Shown: piece after piece, positions 1 to 6,771 of the stretch
Layout: each line of letters begins with the position of its first letter
How positions within the stretch are numbered: the first letter of the stretch is position 1
Source: Oceanicola sp. D3
GTDB lineage: Bacteria; Pseudomonadota; Alphaproteobacteria; Rhodobacterales; Rhodobacteraceae
Reading direction: 5' to 3'
NCBI RefSeq assembly: GCF_006351965.1
Contig: NZ_CP040932.1
Span: 744,001 to 808,000, forward strand
Length of the DNA stretch: 64,000 bases
Program-made: the position numbers and the translations under genes
The notes under the pieces: model-generated
Database searches by the model: none
What the model was told of the DNA's origin: nothing
What the model saw: the letters and a program-made list of their open reading frames with translations, nothing else

Positions 1-408
1 GTCATCCTCCGGAATGTCGAACTCGGGAAAGGTGGGGCCCTTCACCGCCCGGCCCGCCTTGGCGGTGCTCTGCGGGTCGCCGGTGACAAGCGGATGCCAG
101 CGGGGCAGAGGCTTGCCCTCATGGCGCAGCCGATAGGCGCAGCTCTCGGGCATGAAATAGGCGGTCTTGTCCATGGTCTCGGGGCGCAGCACCACGCATT
201 CCGGCACGATCTTCAGGCGCACGTCGTAGTTCGAGCAGCGGCACTTGCTGTCATCAAACAGCCGGCAGGCGATGCGGGTAAAGACAACCTCGCCGGTCTC
301 CTCGTCTTCCAGCTTGTTCAGGCAGCACTTGCCGCAGCCATCGCACAGCGCCTCCCACTCGTCGCCGGTCAGCTCGCCCAGCGGGCGCTCCCAGAAGCGC
401 GGCCTCAT
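1..408 (-). CDS. YcgN/UPF0260 family cysteine cluster protein (partial, C-terminus outside window)
   Basis: The visible 136 residues start MRPRFWERPLGEL and carry the cysteine cluster of the YcgN (UPF0260) family: CDGCGKCC near residues 22-29, then further cysteines in CRLFDDSKCRC and PESCAYR. The family binds a metal or iron-sulfur centre by inference; its role is not known. The start ATG (408-406) overlaps the TGA stop of ribF upstream as ATGA, so the two are probably co-translated. The reading frame is still open at base 1, so the last residues lie outside the window. The call rests on the cysteine pattern and the conserved sequence around it. Confidence 0.85.
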   Translation of the reverse strand, partial: MRPRFWERPLGELTGDEWEALCDGCGKCCLNKLEDEETGEVVFTRIACRLFDDSKCRCSNYDVRLKIVPECVVLRPETMDKTAYFMPESCAYRLRHEGKPLPRWHPLVTGDPQSTAKAGRAVKGPTFPEFDIPEDD

Positions 409-1340
409 AACGAGGCCAGAATGTCGCGCGCGCGGGCCTCGTCGCGCTGCATCTGCTCGATCAGCGCAGGCAGCCCGTCGAACTTTGCCTCGGGCCGCAG
501 AAACTCGACAAGCCCGATCGAAAGATGGGCACCATAAAGATCACCGGTGAAGTCAAACAGGAAGGTTTCGAGGTTGGGCGCATCCCCCTCGAACATCGGG
601 CGAATGCCAAGGCTGGCCACACCCCGGTGCTTCCCCCTGTGCGGCCCGTCCAGCACCTCTGCCAGCACGGCATACACCCCAAAGGCGGGCCGATGAAGCC
701 GGGGCAAGCCCATGTTGGCCGTCGGATAGCCCAACTCGCGGCCCCGCTTGGCCCCGTGAATCACCGGCCCCTCGATCCGGTGCCAATGGCCCAGCATCGC
801 GGCGGCCTCGCGCGGGCGGCCCTCGGTGAGCGCCTCACGGATCGCGGTGGAGCTGATCTCGCCCACACCCGGCAGCGCTTTCAGCTCGGCGACACTGACG
901 CCAAAGCCCATTTCGGCCCCGTCACGCGCGAGCGAGCCGACATCGCCGGCGCGGCCCTTCCCATAGCGAAAATCAGACCCGACCGTGACATGCGCCGCGC
1001 CGATGCCCTCGGCAAGCACCTCCCGGCAAAAGGCAACATCGGTGAGCGAGCGAAAGGTCTCGTTGAAAGGCAGTTCCACCAGCAGATCCACGCCCAGCTT
1101 TTCCAACCGGTGCGCGCGGGCCTCGGCGTTCATCAGGCGAAAGGGCGGGGCGGCGGGCTGGAACACTTCGCGCGGATGCGGCTCGAAGGTAAGCACGCCC
1201 AGCGGCGCGCCCGGCGCGGCGGCCCGGGCCTGCTCCAGCACAGCCTGATGGCCCAGGTGGACCCCGTCAAAATTGCCGATGGCAAGGCTGGCACCGCGCA
1301 GGTCGGGCGGGAAATCGGAGAGGCTCTGGATAGTCCGCAT
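405..1340 (-). CDS. ribF: Bifunctional riboflavin kinase / FAD synthetase
   Basis: A 311-residue protein that phosphorylates riboflavin to FMN and then adenylates FMN to FAD. The N-terminal FAD synthetase domain shows the nucleotidyltransferase motif GNFDGVHLGH near residues 22-31. The C-terminal riboflavin kinase domain has RGRELGYPTANM and a typical ending with LRPEAKFDGLPALIEQM. Length fits the family (about 310). The ATG at 1340 (MRTIQSL) is chosen because the conserved domain starts shortly after it; a longer in-frame extension is low-complexity. The stop overlaps the start of the YcgN-like gene, suggesting an operon on the minus strand. Confidence 0.95.
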   Translation of the reverse strand: MRTIQSLSDFPPDLRGASLAIGNFDGVHLGHQAVLEQARAAAPGAPLGVLTFEPHPREVFQPAAPPFRLMNAEARAHRLEKLGVDLLVELPFNETFRSLTDVAFCREVLAEGIGAAHVTVGSDFRYGKGRAGDVGSLARDGAEMGFGVSVAELKALPGVGEISSTAIREALTEGRPREAAAMLGHWHRIEGPVIHGAKRGRELGYPTANMGLPRLHRPAFGVYAVLAEVLDGPHRGKHRGVASLGIRPMFEGDAPNLETFLFDFTGDLYGAHLSIGLVEFLRPEAKFDGLPALIEQMQRDEARARDILASL

Positions 1341-1440
1341 GGGGTCTGAGGTAGCGCCGGGGGCGGGGGAGCGCAAGCACAGGCAGGCGTTCAGTGGCCT
1401 CGCTGCGCTCTGCACAGGGGCCGCTTGGGCGGCGGCCCCG

Positions 1441-1947
1441 TCAGTTCACGATCACCCGCTCCGAGCGCCCGCCGCGGACCCTGAAGAATTCGGCCAGCGC
1501 CCCGCCCTCGGGGACTATCTGGTTCGGCACCTCCCAGAGAATACCGGAGAAGATGTAGTAGTCGCCATTCGGCACCGCCCTGAATTCAAAGTCCCCCTCC
1601 GCATCGCAGGTCGCCTTGCGCTGGTACTGAGCAAAGGCTGGCGGGTGCTTGATCTTGGGCATGAGGATCACGGGGATCGACCCGCCCTGCACATTGCCAA
1701 AGGCCCGGGTGACGAACTCTTTGGCATAGCCCCCCGCCGGCACCAGCAGCACATCGTAACCCGCACAGGTCACAACTCCGCCGCCGCGCTGCCGAAAGAA
1801 GGCCTGCCCGGTGACCGTCGCGCTGCCGGGCCGTTTGATATAGTCCACCTCGCGGGCGCTGAACGGCTTGGAAACCTCGATCGCAGGGCCGCATCCGGTG
1901 AGCCACAGGAGGGGCAGGGCGAGCAAGGCAAGGACAGATCGGCACAT
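1441..1947 (-). CDS. Predicted lipoprotein of unknown function
   Basis: A 168-residue protein starting MCRSVLALLALPLLWLTGC, a lipoprotein signal with lipobox LTGC at Cys19. The mature part is all polar with a carboxypeptidase-regulatory-like feel (KATCDAEGDFEFRAVPNGDYYIFSG), a pattern seen in small periplasmic beta-sandwich domains; this is inference. GGAG lies just upstream of the ATG at 1947, which decides the start over an upstream in-frame one. A perfect CtrA-type box (2014-2029) sits about 67 bases upstream, so cell-cycle or motility-linked control by CtrA is possible. Confidence 0.75.
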   Translation of the reverse strand: MCRSVLALLALPLLWLTGCGPAIEVSKPFSAREVDYIKRPGSATVTGQAFFRQRGGGVVTCAGYDVLLVPAGGYAKEFVTRAFGNVQGGSIPVILMPKIKHPPAFAQYQRKATCDAEGDFEFRAVPNGDYYIFSGILWEVPNQIVPEGGALAEFFRVRGGRSERVIVN

Positions 1948-2013
1948 TCGGGACTCCACTGGCAACAGGCGGCGCAGGGCCGTCAAGGTGGCCTAAGTGG
2001 AGCGGATAAGTGG

Positions 2014-2029
2014 TTAACGGCAGGTTAAC
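2014..2029. promoter_or_regulatory. Perfect CtrA-type box TTAAC-N6-TTAAC
   Basis: TTAAC at 2014-2018 and TTAAC at 2025-2029 are separated by GGCAGG, which matches the established CtrA consensus TTAA-N7-TTAAC exactly. It lies between the lipoprotein gene (start 1947, minus strand) and the MaoC gene (whose 3' end is at 2141), so the lipoprotein is the only likely target. Function is inferred from the motif only. Confidence 0.55.
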
Positions 2030-2069
2030 GACGTCCCGGCGATCCGCCAGTCACGTGCCTCAGGGACGC

Positions 2070-2090
2070 GTAGGCTGGGTGAAACCCACC
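2070..2090 (+). repeat. REP-like element, GTAG plus hairpin (variant)
   Basis: GTAG is followed by GCTGGGT, loop GAA, and ACCCACC. It differs from the copy at 3757 by one base in the left arm. It is one of the dispersed GTAG-hairpin elements in this window that match the form of REPs mobilised by RAYT transposases. It lies in the 154-base gap between the lipoprotein and MaoC genes. Confidence 0.6.
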
Positions 2091-2140
2091 GTCCGAACCC
2101 ATCAATCGCCCACCCCCGGCACAGGAACGAACGCCACCCC

Positions 2141-2584
2141 TCAGTCGAACTTGGCCGAGGGCGCCAGCACCATGGCCTCCCCCTTCAGCACCACCTTGCC
2201 CTCCACCATGCAGCGGGTGTCGAGCTGCACACGCCGCTTGCGGTGGTCAATCTCCATCACCTCCACCTCGGCCAGCACCATATCTCCGGGGCGCACCGGC
2301 GCGAGAAACTTCAGCGACTGGCCAAGATACACCGTGCCGTGGCCCGGAAGCTGCTCCCCGATCACCGCCGAGATCAGCCCCGCCGTCAGCATCCCGTGGG
2401 CAATACGACCCTCAAAAATGGTGTCCTGCGCATAGGCGTCATCGAGGTGCACCGGGTTATGGTCGGTCGAGACCTCGGCAAAAAGCTCGATATCGCGGTC
2501 GGTGACAACCTTGCGCAGGCTGCGCGTCATCCCGATCTCGATATCTTCGATGCAAATCGTCCCGCGGGGCATGTTGTCGAGCAT
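2141..2584 (-). CDS. MaoC family dehydratase / (R)-enoyl-CoA hydratase-like
   Basis: A 147-residue hot-dog fold protein. The hydratase-2 motif is present as FAEVSTDHNPVHLDDAYA followed by GRIAHGMLTAGLISAV, with the catalytic Asp and His of (R)-specific enoyl-CoA hydratases (D in STDHNP, H in NPVH). The probable reaction is hydration of a short or medium trans-2-enoyl-CoA, linked to fatty acid or polyhydroxyalkanoate metabolism. The start at 2584 (MLDNMPRG) is picked because GGAGGAG lies about six bases upstream; an ATG at 2602 is in frame but lacks this. It stands alone between the lipoprotein gene and the SoxR-type regulator. Confidence 0.85.
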   Translation of the reverse strand: MLDNMPRGTICIEDIEIGMTRSLRKVVTDRDIELFAEVSTDHNPVHLDDAYAQDTIFEGRIAHGMLTAGLISAVIGEQLPGHGTVYLGQSLKFLAPVRPGDMVLAEVEVMEIDHRKRRVQLDTRCMVEGKVVLKGEAMVLAPSAKFD

Positions 2585-2701
2585 CTCGGTCTCCTCCGTC
2601 ATGCGGTCGATATAGCGCCTCCGCTGCAATGCGGCAATATGGCGAAGCAAGATAATTCCGAAATCAACACTAATGTCGCAATTATCCTGCGCACCCAATC
2701 C

Positions 2702-3187
2702 TCACGCCCCGGTCTCGCTGATCTCATCCGAGCGGTCCCCCATCAGGTAGCGTGGCCCGGCCCCGCGCGTGGCGGCCTTGTCCTGCTGGTTGTAGAGCTT
2801 GCACTTTTCGAGGCTGAGGCAACCGCAGCCAATGCAGCCGTCCAGATCATCCCGCATCTTGCGCAACGTCTCGATCCTCTGGTCCAGCGTGTCACGGAAC
2901 AGCGCCGAAATATCCCGCCAGTCCTTCGCCGTCGGGGTGCGCCCCTCCGGTAGCCCCGCCATCAGCGCCTTGATCTGCGGCAGCGTATAGCCAAACTGCT
3001 GTGCAATCCGAATAAAGCTGACCCGCCGAATGTCGGCCCGCCTGAAGCGCCTCTGCCCCGAGGGTGCCCGCATCGGTGCAATCAGCCCCTCCGCCTCGTA
3101 GTACCGCAGCGCACTCACCGCCAGCCCGGCCCGCTGGGCGAATTGCCCGATGCTCAGCACATCTCCCGCACGCAGTTTTCCTGCCAT
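2702..3187 (-). CDS. soxR: SoxR-type redox-sensing MerR family regulator
   Basis: A 161-residue MerR protein: winged helix near residues 11-80 (LSIGQFAQRAGLAVSALRYYE), a dimerisation helix, then the [2Fe-2S] cluster motif with Cys118, Cys121, Cys123 and Cys129 (CX2CXCX5C). That spacing is diagnostic for SoxR, which senses redox-cycling compounds and superoxide. The ATG at 3187 begins just before the DNA-binding domain. It is divergent from the VOC gene, and a MerR-type promoter lies between them. Not to be confused with the unrelated ArsR-type SoxR of the sox cluster at 60185. Confidence 0.93.
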   Translation of the reverse strand: MAGKLRAGDVLSIGQFAQRAGLAVSALRYYEAEGLIAPMRAPSGQRRFRRADIRRVSFIRIAQQFGYTLPQIKALMAGLPEGRTPTAKDWRDISALFRDTLDQRIETLRKMRDDLDGCIGCGCLSLEKCKLYNQQDKAATRGAGPRYLMGDRSDEISETGA

Positions 3188-3199
3188 CCCGAACACCTC

Positions 3200-3230
3200 T
3201 TGATCTAAAGCTAACTTTAGCTTGTAGGGT
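3200..3230 (+). promoter_or_regulatory. Predicted SoxR-controlled promoter with 19-base spacer
   Basis: TTGATC (3200-3205) as -35 and TAGGGT (3225-3230) as -10 are separated by 19 bases, the over-long spacing typical of MerR-family promoters. The spacer holds the dyad CTAAAG-CTAA-CTTTAG (3205-3220), centred as in SoxR boxes. It points toward the VOC gene at 3262 and overlaps the 5' side of soxR, so autoregulation is also likely. Inferred from spacing and symmetry. Confidence 0.65.
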
Positions 3231-3261
3231 CCGAATCGCACCATAGCAAGGAGAACCCCCA

Positions 3262-3642
3262 ATGGCCGCCCAACTGGAACATGTGAATGTCACCGTCTCC
3301 GACCTCGATCGCGCAGTGGCGCTGCTTGATGATCTCTTCGGCTGGAAGCAGAGCTGGCGCGGCAGCTCGATCCACGGCGGCGAAACGGCCCATGTGGGCG
3401 GCAAGGAAAGCTACGTGGCGCTCTATCGGCACCACGATCAGGAGGCCGCAACCCAATCGACCTACCATGTCACCGGCGGGCTCAACCATATCGGCGTGGT
3501 GGTGGAAGATCTCGATGCCGTCGGAGCCCGGGTAAAGGCGCATGGCCTCACCCCCCATGCCCACGCCGATTACGAGCCGGGCCGCCGCTTCTATTTCGAC
3601 GACTGGGACGGGGTGGAATACGAGGTCATCAGTTACGCATAA
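3262..3642 (+). CDS. VOC family (glyoxalase/bleomycin-resistance fold) protein
   Basis: A 126-residue single-chain VOC protein with the paired beta-alpha-beta-beta-beta units: LEHVNVTVSDLDRAVALLDDLFGW at the N-terminus and LNHIGVVVEDLDAVGARVKAHGL in the second half. His7, His near residue 75 and the Glu in GVEYEVIS are plausible metal ligands. The substrate cannot be read from sequence; lactoylglutathione-like or toxic aldehyde adducts are possible. AAGGAGA stands about eight bases before the ATG. Its promoter looks controlled by the divergent [2Fe-2S] SoxR, which suggests a role against redox-cycling agents. Confidence 0.85.
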   Translation: MAAQLEHVNVTVSDLDRAVALLDDLFGWKQSWRGSSIHGGETAHVGGKESYVALYRHHDQEAATQSTYHVTGGLNHIGVVVEDLDAVGARVKAHGLTPHAHADYEPGRRFYFDDWDGVEYEVISYA

Positions 3643-3650
3643 ACCGAATC

Positions 3651-3669
3651 TTTACGCCCCGGGCGTAAA
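3651..3669. other. Perfect 9+1+9 palindrome after the VOC gene
   Basis: TTTACGCCC, one C, then GGGCGTAAA begin nine bases after the VOC stop codon. A one-base centre is too tight for an RNA hairpin at full length, so this looks more like a protein-binding dyad or a weak terminator stem. No T-run follows. Confidence 0.4.
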
Positions 3670-3721
3670 CAGGCCCTAACGGCTCGGTCCTTCCCCCCAA
3701 GGCCCGTCACAGAGCCGCAGC

Positions 3722-3749
3722 GGCGCGGGCCTTTCCCTCGGCCCGCGCC
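3722..3749 (+). terminator. Strong GC hairpin, possible terminator
   Basis: GGCGCGGGC (3722-3730) pairs with GCCCGCGCC (3741-3749), extended by one more C-G pair, around an eight-base pyrimidine-rich loop. No U-run follows, so it may work as a Rho-associated or transcript-stabilising hairpin at the end of the VOC transcript. Confidence 0.4.
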
Positions 3750-3756
3750 AACTCAA

Positions 3757-3777
3757 GTAGGGTGGGTGAAACCCACC
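3757..3777 (+). repeat. REP element, GTAG plus hairpin
   Basis: GTAG is followed by GGTGGGT, loop GAA, and ACCCACC, a perfect seven-base stem. The inverted partner at 3824-3844 makes this a BIME-like pair between the VOC and DUF1801 genes. Confidence 0.7.
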
Positions 3778-3823
3778 ACCGTGTCGCACCGCATCACGCG
3801 CTCCCCAGGCACGGGCCCCAAAT

Positions 3824-3844
3824 GGTCGGCAGAACCCACCCTAC
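3824..3844 (-). repeat. Inverted REP element (degenerate)
   Basis: Read on the minus strand it begins GTAGGGTGGGTT, the same 5' end as the copy at 3757, but the distal arm is degenerate (GGTCGG against ACCCACC). It faces the 3757 copy about 46 bases away. Confidence 0.55.
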
Positions 3845-3895
3845 ACTTGGCCCCCGTGTTGACGGGTCGCCCGGCCCTCGGCCATGCTTCCGGCC

Positions 3896-4357
3896 ATGGC
3901 CAAAACCACCCAAAAAACAAACGCCACCCAGCCAACCAACGCCACCCAGCCAACACAGGCCGACCCACGCGCCTTCTGCAACAGCGTCACCCACCCGGGC
4001 CGCCGTGAAGACGCCCTGCGCCTGCTCGATCTGTTCAGCAAAACCACCGGCTACGCGCCCACAATGTGGGCCCCCTCCATCATCGGCTTCGGGCGCTACC
4101 ACTACACCTACGCTTCGGGCCGCGAAGGCGACCACCTCGCCACCGGCTTCTCGCCGCGCAAGGCCAACATGGTCGTCTACATCATGCCCGGCTACACCGA
4201 TTTCTCCCACATCCTCGCCCGCCTCGGCCCCCACAAGCTTGGCAAATCCTGCCTCTACCTCGGGCGGCTCTCCAAGATTGACGAGGCCGTGCTGGCCGAA
4301 CTCATCCGCGCCGGGCTGGAAGACCTCGCCACCCGTTGGGCCATTCATCCCCAGTAA
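3896..4357 (+). CDS. DUF1801 domain-containing protein
   Basis: A 153-residue protein. After a Thr/Gln/Pro-rich leader with a duplicated NATQPT unit, the DUF1801 domain runs from about residue 25 to the end (RREDALRLLDLFSKTTG, MWAPSIIGFGRYHYTY, and KLGKSCLYLGRLSKID). DUF1801 folds resemble small phosphate- or metal-binding domains, but no function is established. The start at 3896 (MAKTTQ) is chosen over 3884; no clear ribosome binding site is visible for either. The inverted REP pair lies just upstream, and gltX follows. Confidence 0.75.
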   Translation: MAKTTQKTNATQPTNATQPTQADPRAFCNSVTHPGRREDALRLLDLFSKTTGYAPTMWAPSIIGFGRYHYTYASGREGDHLATGFSPRKANMVVYIMPGYTDFSHILARLGPHKLGKSCLYLGRLSKIDEAVLAELIRAGLEDLATRWAIHPQ

Positions 4358-4436
4358 GCTCCTCGTAAGCCCCACCAAGGTTGTGCGCCCGCCCCGCATG
4401 GCGTAAATCGCGGCCTTGACCCGCAAGGACATCGCC

Positions 4437-5759
4437 ATGACCACCACCCGTTTCGCCCCTTCTCCCACCGGCTACCTGCACGTTGGCAACCTGCGCACCG
4501 CGCTGTTCAACTGGCTCATCGCCCGCAAGGCCGGCGGCACCTTCATCCTGCGGCTCGACGATACCGACCCGGAGCGTTCCAAGCCCGAATACGCCGACGC
4601 GATCCAGCAGGATCTCGAATGGCTCGGCCTCACCTGGGACCGGGTCGAAACCCAGTCCTCCCGGCTGGACCGCTACGCCAAGGCCGCCGACAAGCTGCGC
4701 GAGGCGGGCCGCTTCTACGAGTGCTTCGAAACCCCCACAGAGCTGGACCTCAAGCGCAAGAAGCAACTCAACATGGGCAAGCCGCCGGTCTACGACCGCG
4801 CCGCGCTGGAGCTGACCGAGGTGCAAAAGCAGGCATACCGCGACGAGGGCCGCAGCGGCCACTGGCGCTTCAAGCTCGACCACGAACGCATCGAATGGGC
4901 CGATGGCATCCTTGGCGACATCTCGATCGACGCCGCCTCCGTCTCCGACCCGGTGCTGATCCGCGGCGACGGGCAGGTGCTCTACACCATCGCCTCGGTG
5001 GTCGACGATACCGAGATGGGCATCACCAACGTGGTGCGCGGCTCCGACCACGTGACCAACACCGCGACCCAGATCCAGATCATCGAGGCGCTCGGCGGCA
5101 CCGTCCCCAGCTTCGCCCACCACTCGCTGCTCACCGGCCCGCAGGGCGAGGCGCTCTCCAAACGCCTCGGCACGCTCGCCCTGCGTGACCTGCGCGAACG
5201 CGGAGTGGAGCCGATGGCGCTGCTCTCGCTCATGGCCCGCCTCGGCTCGGCTGACCCAGTGGAGCTGCGCAGCACCCATGACGAGCTGATCGAGGGCTTC
5301 GACCTCTCCAAGTTCGGCTCCGCCCCCACCAAGTTCGACGTGGAAGACCTCTTCCCCCTCACCCACCGCCACCTCGCCGCCCAGCCGCTCTCTGCGGTGG
5401 CGGGCGAAATCGCCGCGCTGGGCGTGCCGGAAGCCGAGCAAGAGCGGTTCTGGTCCGTGGCGAAAGACAACATCACCGTGCGTGCCGACCTCGCCGACTG
5501 GTGGCAGCTCTTCACCGAAGGCGCCACCCCGCTGGTGGACGACGAGGATGCCGATTTCGTGGCCGAGGCCTTCGCCATGCTGGGCGAGCCGCCCTACACA
5601 GACGCCACCTGGAGCGAGTGGACCTCCGCCGTGAAAGAGGCAACAGGCCGCAAGGGCAAGGGTCTCTTCATGCCGCTCCGCAAGGCCGTCACGGGCCGCC
5701 AGCGCGGGCCGGAAATGGCAGATGTCATGGCCTTGATGCAGGTGAAACCGGGCTCTTAA
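4437..5759 (+). CDS. gltX: Glutamyl-tRNA synthetase
   Basis: A 440-residue class I synthetase that charges tRNA-Glu (and tRNA-Gln in the indirect route used by most alphaproteobacteria). The HIGH-type motif is PSPTGYLHVGN near residues 8-18 and the KMSKS-type motif is ALSKRLG near 240. The Rossmann insert LRLDDTDPERSKPEY is typical. At 440 residues it is slightly short for the family (about 465), as in alphaproteobacterial second-copy enzymes, so a second gltX may exist elsewhere. The ATG at 4437 begins the conserved MTTTRFAPSPTG; an in-frame ATG at 4416 would add seven residues. Confidence 0.95.
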   Translation: MTTTRFAPSPTGYLHVGNLRTALFNWLIARKAGGTFILRLDDTDPERSKPEYADAIQQDLEWLGLTWDRVETQSSRLDRYAKAADKLREAGRFYECFETPTELDLKRKKQLNMGKPPVYDRAALELTEVQKQAYRDEGRSGHWRFKLDHERIEWADGILGDISIDAASVSDPVLIRGDGQVLYTIASVVDDTEMGITNVVRGSDHVTNTATQIQIIEALGGTVPSFAHHSLLTGPQGEALSKRLGTLALRDLRERGVEPMALLSLMARLGSADPVELRSTHDELIEGFDLSKFGSAPTKFDVEDLFPLTHRHLAAQPLSAVAGEIAALGVPEAEQERFWSVAKDNITVRADLADWWQLFTEGATPLVDDEDADFVAEAFAMLGEPPYTDATWSEWTSAVKEATGRKGKGLFMPLRKAVTGRQRGPEMADVMALMQVKPGS

Positions 5760-5883
5760 GCCACCCAAGCCGGGCCGTGCCGTCCCGCGGGGTGGCGCAT
5801 CTTTCGCCCGTTTGGGAGCGCTTTATGGTGCGGTAGTCATCTTACCTCGGAAGGGGGCGTAACTGTCACCGAAGCGCCGCCCT

Positions 5884-5905
5884 GGGCAGCGGGACGGTGC
5901 TGCCC
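5884..5905. terminator. Hairpin between convergent gltX and cyclotransferase genes
   Basis: GGGCAGC (5884-5890) pairs with GCTGCCC (5899-5905) around an eight-base loop. It lies in the 180-base gap where two genes converge. Without a U-run it is only a candidate bidirectional terminator. Confidence 0.4.
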
Positions 5906-5939
5906 GGCCCCTTCGGCGCGTATCGGGCAGGTGCATCGC

Positions 5940-6500
5940 TCAACCCGCACGCACCCCAACCCCCAGCCGCCTGAGCCCCTCGTCCACAAAGGCCCGCTCC
6001 GCCGCGCTCACCTCGGTGGCGCGCGGATAGACTGGCGCAGCCCGGTCATCCATCACCGCAGGCGGCCAGCCCGCCGTGGTCTCGAAAAATCCAAGCGCCC
6101 CGGCCTCGCCAAACACGTCACGAAAGCCCTGCACCACCGTGTCCACGTAACTCAGCAGCACCGGGTGCGCCGCATCCGCTGCCATATGCTCGGGCGCCAC
6201 GGCATAAACCTCCACCCGCACATTCCCGGCCTCATGTTCGCAGGCGGCAGAAACCTCATGCCGCCCATAGGCCCGCTCGCGCAGGTCCAACGCCGCCCAG
6301 TCTCCGCCGGGCACATGCGCCACCAGCCCCTCCATCACCGCGCCGTCCCACGGCTCGGCGCTCAAAAAGGCCACCTCGCGCAACACGGTGGAGCGCCAGA
6401 CGCGCCGCCAGCCTTTCAGTTTCGCCGGAAAAGCGGGCGCGTGGCTGTGGGTGGCGCGATTCACAAGGCTGCCATAGCCAAAAAAATAGGCGTCATTCAT
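5940..6500 (-). CDS. Gamma-glutamylcyclotransferase family protein
   Basis: A 186-residue protein with the family fingerprint FFGYGSLVNRATH at residues 5-17; the YGSL turn binds the gamma-glutamyl carboxylate. The fold (GGCT-like) releases 5-oxoproline from gamma-glutamyl amino acids or glutathione in characterised relatives; whether this enzyme does so is not certain. The catalytic acid of the family is normally a Glu in the region after AYGRHEVSA. The ATG at 6500 is favoured over a TTG three codons upstream. It is divergent from the glycine riboswitch and converges with gltX. Confidence 0.75.
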   Translation of the reverse strand: MNDAYFFGYGSLVNRATHSHAPAFPAKLKGWRRVWRSTVLREVAFLSAEPWDGAVMEGLVAHVPGGDWAALDLRERAYGRHEVSAACEHEAGNVRVEVYAVAPEHMAADAAHPVLLSYVDTVVQGFRDVFGEAGALGFFETTAGWPPAVMDDRAAPVYPRATEVSAAERAFVDEGLRRLGVGVRAG

Positions 6501-6567
6501 GGCCGCCAACCTGTCTGTCCCGTGCCATCTTGTCCAGCCGCCCGCGCCGCGCTAACCATGGGCCACC

Positions 6568-6722
6568 CGTTCGTGGAGAATCTGGCCCCGCGCCAGTGCC
6601 GAAGGAGCAACCGCCCCGGTAAACTCTCAGGCACCCGGACCGGACGGTTGATAAACTCTGGAGAGAGGCCGCGCGCGGCCCGCCGAAGGGATAGCGATCT
6701 CAGGCGAAAGGACAGAGGGGGC
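6568..6722 (+). promoter_or_regulatory. Tandem glycine riboswitch upstream of gcvT
   Basis: Two glycine aptamers lie back to back. Aptamer 1 (about 6570-6645) has the conserved GTGCCGAAGGAGCAA and CTCTCAGGCAC core. Aptamer 2 (about 6650-6720) has CTGGAGAG, GCCGAAGGG, ATCTCAGGCGAAAGGACAG. These are the well-known conserved blocks of the gcvT motif. The element sits 50 bases upstream of gcvT; in characterised cases glycine binding turns expression on so that excess glycine is cleaved. Confidence 0.95.
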
Positions 6723-6771
6723 ACAGAAACGGGCGCAAACTGCGCTTCACTGTGGCTTGAGGGGATCGCAC

